A stretch of DNA of 64,000 nucleotides from a virus. The stretch is taken from positions 1 to 64,000 of IMG/VR virus record IMGVR_UViG_3300032893_000029; one strand, 5' to 3'. Positions 25,517-33,208 of the stretch are shown one piece after another; the stretch's first letter is position 1; each line of letters starts with the position of its first letter. Position numbers and translations under genes: made by a program. Under the pieces are notes generated by a model. The model saw only the letters and a list, made by a program, of their open reading frames with translations. It had not been told where the DNA came from and made no database searches.

Positions 25517-26206
25517 CTAAAGCTTTTCTGCGGAATCTGTCAAGCGTCTCGGTTTTGTTCGGCCCTGCTTCTTGCGACCGGCCGAACGCTTTTTCGGTTT
25601 TCCGGCGAGCGCGTCCAGCGCATCACAAACGCGCGCCGTTACGCGGTTTTTGTCGAAGCGAATACGTGCCGCACGTACCGCCTCAACCATCGTGTAACCC
25701 TCACCACAAAATTTTCTGCAAATCGTGTAATCGGCTCGGGAGAGACGCTGTTTGATCCTTCCGATTTCCTGTGCTGATTCGGCTTGCGCCCGCGACCACG
25801 GCGTCTGTTGTCCGCCGCCTCTGACACGCTCGAGATCTGTGCTGTCGCGTCCGCTGCTGTTCAGGCGTTCGCATAAGGTTCGCAGGTGTTCGCCGGCGCA
25901 GAACTGTTCGAAGGTAATCCGGCCCTGGTGATAGGCCAGGGTCAGCGGGTGCTCGCCGGAGTTCACCCAGCGTAGCGATCGGCCAACGGAGTATTCGGCA
26001 AAATCCTCAATGACGGGATCGACGCCGGGACCGCGGGGCGCTTCTGTCAGCGCCTTCAATTCCTGTTCGGTCAGGCCGCGCGCCATGCGGAGGGTGCCGC
26101 GGGGATTGAGCTCCCCTCGCAGTTTCGCGTGATGCGGTTTCGGTAACTCCTCGCGCTCGAGCTCGACACGCGAGATTTTCTTGCCGCCTAACGGCTGCTT
26201 ACCCAT
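25517..26206 (-). CDS. DUF6456-like protein, first gene of the late operon
   Basis: 229 aa. The central part (ITFEQFCAGEHLRTLCERLN, then LERVRGGGQ) and the end (NRVTARVCDALDALAG) resemble DUF6456, an alphaproteobacterial helical domain of unknown function. The C-terminus is strongly basic (KPKKRSAGRKKQGRTKPRR). Being first in the minus operon, it may be regulatory or assist packaging. Family call by resemblance only. Confidence 0.5.
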   Translation of the reverse strand: MGKQPLGGKKISRVELEREELPKPHHAKLRGELNPRGTLRMARGLTEQELKALTEAPRGPGVDPVIEDFAEYSVGRSLRWVNSGEHPLTLAYHQGRITFEQFCAGEHLRTLCERLNSSGRDSTDLERVRGGGQQTPWSRAQAESAQEIGRIKQRLSRADYTICRKFCGEGYTMVEAVRAARIRFDKNRVTARVCDALDALAGKPKKRSAGRKKQGRTKPRRLTDSAEKL

Positions 26207-26393
26207 TCGACAAGGGTCCGGACAGTCCCCGATCCGGAATCGCCCGTTGAATCTGACGGGTCAAGGGTTTAGAGCAGTTCTGCGCAGGCTGGCGGGGTTC
26301 GGTTCCCGAAACATCCGTAAATCTCGCCTTCCCCTTCTAACGCTGGTCGACCGTTAGGCGCACGTCGACCGTTGCAGCTTGGGGGAGCATCCT
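26207..26393. promoter_or_regulatory. Divergent control region between late and early operons
   Basis: This 187-base gap separates the leftward virion operon from the rightward early genes, so it should hold promoters in both directions. Visible elements: TTGAAT and TTAGAG 16 bases apart at 26247-26274 (rightward candidate), and the 10-bp direct repeat GTCGACCGTT at 26346-26355 and 26364-26373, offset by 18 bases, which may bind a regulator. No strong consensus pair is seen. Confidence 0.5.
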
Positions 26394-26612
26394 GTGAGAG
26401 ACCGAACCGTCTTCATCATGCTCGATGCGCTTGCCGTCGATCTGGCGCGATGCAACACGATCGACCGAGCTCAATTTCTGATCGATGAGGCCAAGGCTGC
26501 GGCGGAGCGCAAGATACCGCCGGCACCGCGGGAACTGCCGAAGCTCGGCAAGCTCGAGCCTACCAATCGGAAGGCGCGGCGGGCTAAGGCGAAACGAGAG
26601 CGGGCGCGTTGA
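26394..26612 (+). CDS. Small early protein with basic C-terminus
   Basis: 72 aa from a GTG with GGGGGAG 7 bases upstream; an in-frame TTG at 26379 overlaps that site and is less likely. The helical N-terminus (FIMLDALAVDLARCN) is followed by a Pro stretch and KARRAKAKRERAR, suggesting nucleic acid or protein binding. First gene of the rightward early operon. Not recognised. Confidence 0.55.
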   Translation: MRDRTVFIMLDALAVDLARCNTIDRAQFLIDEAKAAAERKIPPAPRELPKLGKLEPTNRKARRAKAKRERAR

Positions 26613-27046
26613 GCCGGCCGAAGCGGAAACCGGTGCCGATCGCGACGCGTCGGGCGGTGTGTCGCCGACAAAACGGGACCTGTAAGTGCGGCTGCGGGGA
26701 GCCGGTGTTTGTCGAGCGGGGGCGGCGGACGCATTTCGATCACGAGCCCGCGTTGATCCTTCGGGACATCAATGCCGACGGCAGCGATTACGATCCGCCA
26801 CAGCATTCCGTCGACCACCTCGATGCTTATGCACACATTTCTCACGCCAGGCGGAAGACTTCGGGGCTCGGTGCGACGACGGCGGGATCTGATATCGGGA
26901 AGCGGAAAAAGGAGCGACGGCGCGCCAAAGGCCAGAAGCCGAAACAATGGTGGATGTCGAGACCGATGCCGAAACGCAAAACGGTCTGGCCGAAACGGAA
27001 ACTGGCGAAGGGTCGCGGTCTTGCGCGTCGGCCGCATCCGCGGTAG
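26609..27046 (+). CDS. HNH endonuclease
   Basis: 145 aa from a TTG that overlaps the previous stop as TTGA. CKCGCGEPVF supplies a zinc-binding Cys set; HFDHEPALILRD, SVDHLDAYAHISHARRKTSG carry the His/Asn-type core seen in small phage HNH nucleases. The tail is extremely basic (KRKKERRRAKGQKPK). It may nick DNA during packaging or recombination, or be a selfish endonuclease. Confidence 0.7.
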   Translation: MSRPKRKPVPIATRRAVCRRQNGTCKCGCGEPVFVERGRRTHFDHEPALILRDINADGSDYDPPQHSVDHLDAYAHISHARRKTSGLGATTAGSDIGKRKKERRRAKGQKPKQWWMSRPMPKRKTVWPKRKLAKGRGLARRPHPR

Positions 27047-27078
27047 GCCGGACAAACCGATTTGCTTACACCCCGGAA

Positions 27079-27191
27079 GGGCGGGGCCGGCGATAGCGAG
27101 CCAGAGAGATTCCGGAGCTCTGGTGTTGCAGTCCGGTCCCGCCCGTAGCGGGGATCGCAGTGGGAAACGGATGATGTCCGTAGCGACCCAC
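27079..27191 (+). ncRNA. Structured non-coding region (candidate RNA)
   Basis: The 398 bases between the HNH gene and the next CDS contain no convincing gene. A 12-bp helix (27079-27090 with 27133-27144, one G-U pair) encloses a 6-bp hairpin CCAGAG/CTCTGG at 27101-27123. A second unit pairs GTGGG with CCCAC (27160-27164, 27187-27191) around ACGGA/TCCGT (27167-27181). Further GC-rich hairpins follow up to about 27330. No known RNA family is recognised; strand is assumed from the neighbouring genes. Confidence 0.45.
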
Positions 27192-27412
27192 CGAAGGGGC
27201 GGCGCTCTTCCGACTATGCCGGCTCCCGGTACGATTCTCGGAAGCGTTGCAGGCAGACGAAACGGTCGAGTAGGCAGAGGTCGCGGGTGCGGGTCCCGCT
27301 TGGCGCCGGCGGAAGACGCGACGCCAATAGCTCAGAACCCGGGTAAGAGAGAGCGCTGCCGAAAGACCGGCCTTCCCCACCTCACCAAGAAATGTTAATG
27401 CCGGAACTGCCA

Positions 27413-27436
27413 CGCGTCGCAGCGCGAGCTCAGGAG
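27413..27436 (+). promoter_or_regulatory. TCGCAG-loop hairpin before ribosome binding site (copy D)
   Basis: CGCG-TCGCAG-CGCG forms a 4-bp hairpin (27413-27426) six bases before AGGAG of the 27445 gene. Loop and spacing match the hairpins at 29148, 29846 and 34254, although the upstream CTTTACAG block is absent here. Confidence 0.5.
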
Positions 27437-27444
27437 AACGCCCG

Positions 27445-27669
27445 ATGAAACACATCTTCATCCTCATGCTGATCTTCAACCGGGAACCGATGGTTCGGGT
27501 CGGAAGCTTCGACACCAAAAAGGCGTGCGATGCCGCCGGCTTCCCTCTGACCTACGGCGGAGTGGTGGAGGAAATGAGGAGCAAAGGCTGGATCAGGGAG
27601 GGCCAGTTAGTCAGCATCAGCGGAAGATATGCTGACGATTACACATGCGTTATGGCCAACGGCAGATGA
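27445..27669 (+). CDS. Small hypothetical protein
   Basis: 74 aa with a strong AGGAG site. Starts MKHIFILMLIFNREPMVRVG, a beta strand or weak hydrophobic start, then a helix with KKACDAAGF. This resembles short phage proteins with a 'fdt.eaC.aA' helix. It is coupled to the next gene by ATGA. Function unknown. Confidence 0.6.
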   Translation: MKHIFILMLIFNREPMVRVGSFDTKKACDAAGFPLTYGGVVEEMRSKGWIREGQLVSISGRYADDYTCVMANGR

Positions 27670-27884
27670 GGCCCGCCATGCGGATTCGGCCCGACAGCGC
27701 CTTCATGCATTTCCATCGAGAGAACGTAAGCGGCGCCCTTATGCGCCGACTCTTGCGGATCAGATCGGTCTTCCGATCCTACAAACGGCTGATCTATCCC
27801 AACATGCCGTGGATCGGCGATGTGCCACGCGAGAACGTCGCGCTGATCCGGATGCGGGTGCAGGCGGCGAGGAAGCGTCGATGA
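27666..27884 (+). CDS. Small basic hypothetical protein
   Basis: 72 aa, ATG overlapping the previous stop as ATGA; the end is again an ATGA overlap. It is rich in Arg (MRRLLRIRSVFRSYKRLIYP) with no domain. The double coupling is the main support. Function unknown. Confidence 0.5.
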   Translation: MRPAMRIRPDSAFMHFHRENVSGALMRRLLRIRSVFRSYKRLIYPNMPWIGDVPRENVALIRMRVQAARKRR

Positions 27885-28153
27885 AACTCGGACTGTTCTA
27901 TGTCGACAACAACCGCCGGTGCCGCGAGGCCAGATATCCGGGATATCGACGTATGCCGATTTCTGGCTATGAGGAATCGGTCAGCTTCCCGACGTGCAAT
28001 GCCGACTTCGAAGTCACGGCGACCGGGATTTTCTTCATCGACGACGCCGGGAATGTCATGCGGTCCGCAGAGCTCGTGCCGACTATCCGAATCCAGAAAT
28101 GCGTCACGCCGGTAATCATCACTGTCTGCAACTATGGGAAGAGGGTCGGGTGA
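27881..28153 (+). CDS. Hypothetical early protein
   Basis: 90 aa, start and stop both overlap neighbours (ATGA, TGATG). It contains two Cys near YVDNNRRCREARYPG and FPTCNADFEV and a beta-rich middle with GIFFIDDAGNVMRSAE. No family recognised. Confidence 0.55.
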   Translation: MKLGLFYVDNNRRCREARYPGYRRMPISGYEESVSFPTCNADFEVTATGIFFIDDAGNVMRSAELVPTIRIQKCVTPVIITVCNYGKRVG

Positions 28154-28431
28154 TGCCGGGCTATCGCGCGGAATTTCCTGATGGTGTCCAGCGGCGCATC
28201 CGGAGGAGCAAACGGGTCTTCACCCATGCCTGGCGCGTCAAGGGTCTCTTCGGCGCCGAAAAGAAAAACATCGCGGAGTACGGCTTTGCCGGTTCGCGGT
28301 TTCTTGCTGAAGCCGCGGCGCACACCGTCGCCTCACGTTTCGCCAAGTACGGCAACGGCGATTATTCCGACATCGATCCGATATCCGATATCGTTACCGA
28401 GATCGTCACCGTGGTCGAAACCGATGGCTAA
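28153..28431 (+). CDS. Hypothetical early protein
   Basis: 92 aa starting in a TGATG overlap. It has a basic N-terminal half (RRIRRSKRVFTHAWRVKG) and an acidic end (DYSDIDPISDIVTEIVTVVE). No domain recognised; charge pattern suggests a small nucleic-acid-associated or adaptor protein, but that is inference. Confidence 0.55.
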   Translation: MPGYRAEFPDGVQRRIRRSKRVFTHAWRVKGLFGAEKKNIAEYGFAGSRFLAEAAAHTVASRFAKYGNGDYSDIDPISDIVTEIVTVVETDG

Positions 28432-28768
28432 GGTCGATCCCTGTTATTCGGTTCAGTGTCCGGCGTGCGGGGCGCCGAAACATCATCGCTGCAAAAGCGC
28501 GAACGGGAAAAAGACTGCCGATCCGCATATCGATCGCCGGCGCGATTTCCAGAACGGCACAACAACACCGCCGCGGGTTCCGTGGTCGGCACCGGATGTC
28601 GCGACGACGCGCATGAAGTCGCCGCTGCTCGAGCTCATCAAGGATCGTAATCGCGCCATCATCGAAAATCTCGCCAAAGGACTTTCCGTCACGCTGATGT
28701 TCGGCGCCGTCCCGCTGACGACGTTCTATCCCGATGGTCGCGTCGAGCATCACGAGGATATGTTCTGA
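28424..28768 (+). CDS. Zinc-ribbon protein
   Basis: 114 aa, overlapping the previous gene by 8 bases. The N-terminus CPACGAPKHHRCKSANGK, then DPHIDRRRDF, is the phage zinc-finger pattern C-x2-C ... C ... H-x2-R. A second region (LSVTLMFGAVPLTTFYPDGR) is beta-rich. Probably binds nucleic acid; partner unknown. Confidence 0.6.
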   Translation: MAKVDPCYSVQCPACGAPKHHRCKSANGKKTADPHIDRRRDFQNGTTTPPRVPWSAPDVATTRMKSPLLELIKDRNRAIIENLAKGLSVTLMFGAVPLTTFYPDGRVEHHEDMF

Positions 28769-28992
28769 TGACGGACAGGAGCATTCATCCGAGGGCGGTG
28801 TCCTGGCAGCGCGACGGCGATACCGGCTATTCGTCGTCGGTCGGTGTTGTCTGGCGCGGGCCGGACAATCGCTGGTACGCGCAACCGGGTTCGAACATGC
28901 TTGAAGAAGACTTCTCGAACTGGCGAGCCGCAGCGCGTGCATGTGAGGAATGGCACGGGCGGCGCAGCAAGGCAACGGAACGTCTCCGCTAG
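28768..28992 (+). CDS. Small hypothetical protein
   Basis: 74 aa, start in a TGATG overlap. Two beta strands with Trp (VVWRGPDNRWYAQPGS) and a C-terminal helix (NWRAAARACEEWHGRR). It is the last gene before the parS-containing gap. Not recognised. Confidence 0.55.
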   Translation: MTDRSIHPRAVSWQRDGDTGYSSSVGVVWRGPDNRWYAQPGSNMLEEDFSNWRAAARACEEWHGRRSKATERLR

Positions 28993-29018
28993 ACCCGCTA
29001 CGGCCTTATCCCCAGCAA

Positions 29019-29034
29019 TGTTTCACGTGAAACA
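29019..29034. promoter_or_regulatory. parS: parS centromere-like site
   Basis: TGTTTCACGTGAAACA is a perfect 16-bp palindrome identical to the bacterial chromosomal parS consensus bound by ParB/Spo0J; the dyad extends to 20 bp (29017-29036). It lies in a 191-base gene-free gap that also has GGCCGAAAA direct repeats at 29047 and 29081. Two ParB-family proteins are encoded at 35875 and 53770. It could recruit phage or host ParB for segregation, silencing or DNA condensation. Confidence 0.85.
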
Positions 29035-29105
29035 TTCATGCTTGGAGGCCGAAAAGTGATTTATAAACGGTCGCTTACTAGGCCGAAAATCAAGCAAAAA
29101 TAGTG

Positions 29106-29183
29106 CTTTACAGCCCCGGGCTTGGTGCCTGAACCTCTTCCCATCAAGACCGGTCGCAGCCGGTCGCGCATCAGGAGGACAAA
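29106..29183 (+). promoter_or_regulatory. Leader element A: CTTTACAG block plus TCGCAG hairpin
   Basis: CTTTACAG at 29106, TGCCTGA at 29126, then a 6-bp hairpin GACCGG-TCGCAG-CCGGTC at 29148-29165 and AGGAGG eight bases on. TTTACA and TGAACC are 17 bases apart. The same layout stands before the genes at 29881 and 34285 with different stem sequences but the same loop. Likely a promoter plus RNA regulatory hairpin. Confidence 0.65.
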
Positions 29184-29351
29184 ATGCCGGTATCCGAAAA
29201 GACAGTCCGCGTCCCGGTCGGCGGAAACGACACCGACGAGCTCGAGAAGCTGGTCGACGAGATTCTTTCCCGTCCGGAAAACGCGGACTACGAATTGGTC
29301 GACATATCGTCCGACGATGCAGTGACCGAGCTCACGCTTCGGCACATCTGA
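29184..29351 (+). CDS. Small acidic protein controlled by leader A
   Basis: 55 aa, ATG 6 bases after AGGAGG. Sequence MPVSEKTVRVPVGGNDTDEL continues into an acidic helix and ends VTELTLRHI. Compact, highly acidic (about 14 Asp/Glu), so it might mimic DNA or bind a basic partner, but nothing is recognised. The dedicated leader suggests high or regulated expression. Confidence 0.6.
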   Translation: MPVSEKTVRVPVGGNDTDELEKLVDEILSRPENADYELVDISSDDAVTELTLRHI

Positions 29352-29374
29352 AACGACAAACGGAGGCGGATTCA

Positions 29375-29803
29375 ATGGCTCGGCTCAAATCAAACGGCGA
29401 AGTCGTCGGCACGATCGAAGGGATTCACGGTTCGAAGCGCTATATGTCGAACCGCGTCATCCTGAAGAACACCGGACACGGTTGGAAAAAATACGGCCGG
29501 TTGTCACCCGACATCGATCCGCGCACGGCGTTCGCCGAAGCGGTCGCAAAACAGAACAAGATGCTGGAACAGCGTCCGGCATACGCCGCATTCCGCAACG
29601 CGATTCATCGGGCCTGCGGTCTCTCGAAACGCTGGAGGCTCTATTCGGCAATCCAGTTGATGCCCGACGACGCCGACGGCGTCTGGTCGGAGGCCTGCGA
29701 CGGATACGACGCGGTCCACCTCGATCTGGACGAAGTCGTCGAGCTCTGCCGGCTCTACAAGGCAGCTATGAAAGAGAATTCCGAAGTCGACGCCGCGGCG
29801 TGA
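29375..29803 (+). CDS. Hypothetical protein
   Basis: 142 aa with GGAGG 10 bases upstream. It starts basic (MARLKSNGEVVGTIEGIHGS) and has a helical middle (FRNAIHRACGLSKRWRLYSA) and an acidic end. The SNGEVVGTIEG opening resembles that of the 160-aa protein at 30116 (SATYVGTIEW), so the two may share an N-terminal beta motif. Function unknown. Confidence 0.6.
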   Translation: MARLKSNGEVVGTIEGIHGSKRYMSNRVILKNTGHGWKKYGRLSPDIDPRTAFAEAVAKQNKMLEQRPAYAAFRNAIHRACGLSKRWRLYSAIQLMPDDADGVWSEACDGYDAVHLDLDEVVELCRLYKAAMKENSEVDAAA

Positions 29804-29880
29804 CTTTACAGGGGCCCGCTGGGTGCCTGACCATCACGACATCAAGAGCGTTCGCAGCGCTCGCACTTAGGAGGACAGCA
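29804..29880 (+). promoter_or_regulatory. Leader element B: CTTTACAG block plus TTCGCAG hairpin
   Basis: CTTTACAG starts right after the upstream stop codon; TGCCTGA is at 29824; GAGCG-TTCGCAG-CGCTC pairs at 29846-29862; AGGAGG follows at 29869. TTTACA and TGACCA are again exactly 17 bases apart. Compared with copies A and C the stem has changed on both sides while the loop is kept. Confidence 0.65.
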
Positions 29881-30111
29881 ATGCTTAAGATCGAATTCAA
29901 TACCCGCGAATATGAATTCTCGCACGGCCACAAGCCGCGCGGGCGCGGATCATGGGCGTTCTTTCCCAATCGCAAGACGCTCATCGAGCAAGCGATGTGG
30001 ACGCCGTCGATGACCTACGGCGAGGCCAAGCGCTGGATCGCCGCCAAGCTCCGTTCGGCACATTGTCCCGATACGGATCACGACAGCATCGAACTCTTTG
30101 TCGGGAGCTAG
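29881..30111 (+). CDS. Small protein controlled by leader B
   Basis: 76 aa. MLKIEFNTREYEFSHGHKPR, then a Trp/Phe-rich segment (GSWAFFPNRK) and a helix with MTYGEAKRWIAAKL. Looks like a compact alpha/beta domain. Not recognised. Confidence 0.6.
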   Translation: MLKIEFNTREYEFSHGHKPRGRGSWAFFPNRKTLIEQAMWTPSMTYGEAKRWIAAKLRSAHCPDTDHDSIELFVGS

Positions 30112-30115
30112 ACCG

Positions 30116-30598
30116 ATGGCCCGCATCAATGAGAGTGCGACCTACGTCGGCACGATCGAGTGGCTCGAGAGCGGCAACCGTGTCGCGCTGTACTTCGGCG
30201 AAAACCGCAACACCGGCGAGGCGATTGTCTGGCAGAGCCTTCTAGGACGTTCCGGCAATCCCGGCGCCGATCGCCGCAGTGGCCCCGGTATCAGTCGACA
30301 CACCGGCCGCAACATCACGAAGCTGCTCGCCGAACTCAATCGGTATCTTAACGGCGGCGAACTCGTGTGGGCCGATCGCAGCGACAAGGTGTTCGACGCG
30401 CTGCTTCGGCGCGTCGATTTCGTCGCCACGAAAGACGAAGCGATCGAGCTGCGCGGCAAGCTTCTCTCGGAACGCGTCGACGCGTTGCGCCAGCTCCGAT
30501 TCGAGGCGTGCAAGCGATCCGGTGTCGGCCTCTACATTGAAAAGCTGGATGCTAGGATCAAGGCGCTCGACGAAGCCATCGCGGAGTTCGGGCCATGA
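30116..30598 (+). CDS. Hypothetical protein
   Basis: 160 aa. N-terminal beta region (SATYVGTIEWLESGNRVALY), a Gly/Arg loop, then a long charged helix with KLLSERVDALRQLRFEACKR and a C-terminal coiled segment. Coupled by ATGA to the next small basic gene. No family recognised. Confidence 0.55.
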   Translation: MARINESATYVGTIEWLESGNRVALYFGENRNTGEAIVWQSLLGRSGNPGADRRSGPGISRHTGRNITKLLAELNRYLNGGELVWADRSDKVFDALLRRVDFVATKDEAIELRGKLLSERVDALRQLRFEACKRSGVGLYIEKLDARIKALDEAIAEFGP

Positions 30599-30759
30599 CC
30601 GACGACAGACTCGACCTCAACGATCTGCGCCGCGCCCATGCCCGCGAAAAGCTTCGTGTGCAGAGACAGCGCGAACGCGACAGGCGTGCCCGGGAACAGC
30701 GTGAACACCGCAACCGCAAACAGTACAACCGGTTTCTCCGTCAGCACGGCGAAGCCTGA
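30595..30759 (+). CDS. Very basic Arg-rich small protein
   Basis: 54 aa, start ATGA-overlapped. Nearly one third Arg (LRVQRQRERDRRAREQREHR), a single amphipathic charged helix likely to bind RNA or DNA. Similar short basic helices act as antiterminators (N-type) in other phages; that is only a possibility here. Confidence 0.5.
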   Translation: MTDDRLDLNDLRRAHAREKLRVQRQRERDRRAREQREHRNRKQYNRFLRQHGEA

Positions 30760-30770
30760 AAGGAACAGCC

Positions 30771-31094
30771 ATGATCACGAAAACCAATGCCAGCGCCTAC
30801 GTCCGCCCGCTTGAGAACTGGCGAGCGGTTTGGGACAAGGTCCGGCCGTCTTCTGCCGCAGAGCTCGGCAAACATATTCTCGGTGATGTCACCGGGTATC
30901 GATCTCCGACCCATCAAGACGACGACGCCGAACAAGTCGGCCGCGCCGTCATCGCCTACCAACAACCGCTTGTAGATCTGCTCAGCGAGGCGGAAAGCTT
31001 CATCGCCGGATTTGAGGGCGACACGACGCAGAAAGGTGTCGACGATCTGCTCGACCGCCTCCGCAACGCGATCCTGAGGGCGACGGTGTCATGA
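30771..31094 (+). CDS. Hypothetical protein
   Basis: 107 aa, AGGAA upstream. Helical, with KVRPSSAAELGKHILGDVTG and a second half ending LLDRLRNAILRATVS. ATGA overlap with the next gene. Not recognised. Confidence 0.55.
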   Translation: MITKTNASAYVRPLENWRAVWDKVRPSSAAELGKHILGDVTGYRSPTHQDDDAEQVGRAVIAYQQPLVDLLSEAESFIAGFEGDTTQKGVDDLLDRLRNAILRATVS

Positions 31095-31660
31095 CCACGA
31101 TCGAATTCGAACGCGTCATCCGCGACTGCAAGGCCAATGACCGCTGCAACGATCCGCGCTTCCTGATCGCCGATTATGATGTCGTCATCGACGGTACGGT
31201 TCGGGCGACGTTTTCCAGGAATGCCGGCTCCAAGGGCTACCGGCTCTATGCGCCGGACGGTTTCCCGATCACGGCGGAACCGATGAAGTGGAACGAGGAC
31301 CCGAACTGGCGAATCGTTTCGGCGGAAACCAAGAGCGAATTCGGCTCCATCCTCGCCGAACTTCTGCTGGCGCAACGCATCCCGACGCCGGCGGATGTCG
31401 AACAGCGGATCGCCGGCGAAGCCCGGGCGCGTGAAATCGCGATCGAGCTCCATGTTGAGGCCGGTCGGGAACGGGTCGTGAAGAAGCACGCGATGGAACT
31501 TTATCGGCACATGATTGATGACCGCCGGGTCAACGGTGCCGCAGCGGTTGCCGTCGGGCCGCTCCTAGCGAAGATCGACGCGGAGCTCGCCGAACACGAA
31601 GCCTGGGTCAGAGAAGCCTGCGAAACCGGCGCGATCAGCATCTGGAGTCTGCCGTCATGA
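31091..31660 (+). CDS. Hypothetical protein
   Basis: 189 aa. The first 90 residues are beta-rich (LIADYDVVIDGTVRATFSRN, KGYRLYAPDG); the rest is helical and charged with GEARAREIAIELHVEAGRER. Coupled to genes on both sides by ATGA. Not recognised. Confidence 0.55.
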   Translation: MTTIEFERVIRDCKANDRCNDPRFLIADYDVVIDGTVRATFSRNAGSKGYRLYAPDGFPITAEPMKWNEDPNWRIVSAETKSEFGSILAELLLAQRIPTPADVEQRIAGEARAREIAIELHVEAGRERVVKKHAMELYRHMIDDRRVNGAAAVAVGPLLAKIDAELAEHEAWVREACETGAISIWSLPS

Positions 31661-32274
31661 AAAATCGATTCCCACGCGAATTCTACATCCCCGCCGGCAG
31701 CGTCAAAGTTGCCGACAAGAACTCGACCGCGGTCGCATATCTGTACGACACGAAGAGCAGCAAGCCCGGCGCGGTCTGTTTCGCCGGGAAGGCTGACAAG
31801 CCGGCGGCGAAGTTCTATTTCAACGGACCGAAACAGCGGGAGCAGTTCGTGAAAAACTTTTTCGAGCGCCAGCGCGCGATCGAGGCCAACCGTGTTGCTG
31901 CTAGGCAGAACCGGAAGGCCTTCGTGCATTCCGTTCAGGTCGGCGACATCTACAGGACGTGCTGGGGCTACGACCAGACCAATGTGGAATTCTTCGAAGT
32001 CGTCGAAGTGAATGGCAAATACGCCCTGCTTCGCGAGATCGCCGCGGAATCGATCAGCAACGGCCACGGCCAAGACACGCTGATGCCGCTATCCGGCGCC
32101 TTCCTGACGCCGCGATATAAGGGCGACGATCGCGGCCTGCCGATCCGGCGGCTGATACAGCCTCACGGGATCAAGATCGATGATGTCCGCACGGCACGGG
32201 CATGGGGCAAGCGCGTCGCCGGCGTCGTCATCGGACAACCGGCAACGGCAACATCTTCGGGATGGGGGCACTGA
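31657..32274 (+). CDS. Conserved phage hypothetical protein
   Basis: 205 aa. Segments VAYLYDTKSSKPGAVCFAGK, KFYFNGPKQREQFVKNFFER and VGDIYRTCWGYDQTNVEFFE recur in phage and plasmid proteins of unknown function; the last is a beta barrel-like module starting with a soft 'GDIy..sWGYDQTNvdfY' motif. Intact by length. Function not known. Confidence 0.6.
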   Translation: MKNRFPREFYIPAGSVKVADKNSTAVAYLYDTKSSKPGAVCFAGKADKPAAKFYFNGPKQREQFVKNFFERQRAIEANRVAARQNRKAFVHSVQVGDIYRTCWGYDQTNVEFFEVVEVNGKYALLREIAAESISNGHGQDTLMPLSGAFLTPRYKGDDRGLPIRRLIQPHGIKIDDVRTARAWGKRVAGVVIGQPATATSSGWGH

Positions 32275-32360
32275 TGACCAAGGCGCTGTGGTTGCTGCTT
32301 CTCGGAAGCTGTTCGCTGTGGGCGCTTGTCATCGGCGCCGCCTGGCTGGTGTCGCCATGA
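32274..32360 (+). CDS. 28-residue membrane peptide
   Basis: Start in a TGATG overlap, end in an ATGA overlap. MTKALWLLLLGSCSLWALVI then GAAWLVSP: one membrane span, with LLGSC that could be a lipobox. The precise coupling to both neighbours argues that it is translated. Confidence 0.5.
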   Translation: MTKALWLLLLGSCSLWALVIGAAWLVSP

Positions 32361-33208
32361 TATCTGACGCGAAAGGCACCGAACTGATCAAGCGCGCCAG
32401 CATTGACGAGTTGATCGGCCATCGAAACCGTGCGCTCGAGCTCTACAAGACGGCGTTCGACATGATCGTGTCCGGCAACGAGGCGTTTTCCAGGGCGGTG
32501 CCATCGAAGATCGGATACGCCCATATCGGCCGCGAGGAAGTCGACCGTCTTAACTTCATCAGCGAACCCTATGTCGAGCGGACCCGTGACGACTTCGTCG
32601 AGCGGTGCCGCAAGCACATCGATCGGATGTTGTGGGAGCATCTTCTGCTCGCCACCGGGATCGGCGATGTCATGGACGCCGCGCAAAAGGAACAGTTCCG
32701 CAAGCAGGTCAGCGATAACCCGCCGGTCTGTTCCGCGGAAACCTGCGCGGCGACCTGTCTGACGCTCGCCGGCAGGGCGCCGGAGCTCTTCGACCGCTCC
32801 GTTATCACGGTGTTCGAAAGTCTATGCCGCCGGCGCTACAAGTCGCATGATGGCTGGGAAATCGGGCCAAGGATCATCATGACCTATACGGTGTCGTTCT
32901 GGTCCGGTTCGTTTTCCTGGTCCTACAGTTCCTATGCCAACGGCCGCGACAGGGTCCGCGATATGGATCGCATCTTCCACATCCTCGACGGCAAGACACC
33001 GCCGGGACAGGAAGCCGATTGCACCAATCTAGTCGCGCAGGCGATGACGGACCGGAATCAGAAACAGTTCTCGACGCCGTATTTCCGGTTCCGCTGGTTC
33101 GAAAACGGCAACCTTCATGTCTACATTCTCCGCGACGATCTGCGGGAGAAGGCGAACCGCATCGTGGCGCGTCACCACGAAAACACTCTCGCCGATACGA
33201 GGATCTGA
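32357..33208 (+). CDS. DUF4942-like protein
   Basis: 283 aa. The C-terminal FRFRWFENGNLHVYILRDDL followed by a short helix is the hallmark of DUF4942, a domain in phage and plasmid proteins often located near methyltransferases. The N-terminal half is helical with CSAETCAATCLTL. Function unknown. Confidence 0.65.
   Translation: MISDAKGTELIKRASIDELIGHRNRALELYKTAFDMIVSGNEAFSRAVPSKIGYAHIGREEVDRLNFISEPYVERTRDDFVERCRKHIDRMLWEHLLLATGIGDVMDAAQKEQFRKQVSDNPPVCSAETCAATCLTLAGRAPELFDRSVITVFESLCRRRYKSHDGWEIGPRIIMTYTVSFWSGSFSWSYSSYANGRDRVRDMDRIFHILDGKTPPGQEADCTNLVAQAMTDRNQKQFSTPYFRFRWFENGNLHVYILRDDLREKANRIVARHHENTLADTRI

Noticed and set aside
27320-27390. tRNA-like stretch with TAGCTCAG
   Set aside because: A D-arm-like string is present, but no acceptor stem, anticodon arm or TTC-type T-arm can be paired around it.
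27066-27518. 150-codon minus-strand frame over the structured gap
   Set aside because: No ribosome binding site, crosses the well-supported 27445 gene, and composition is unlike neighbours.
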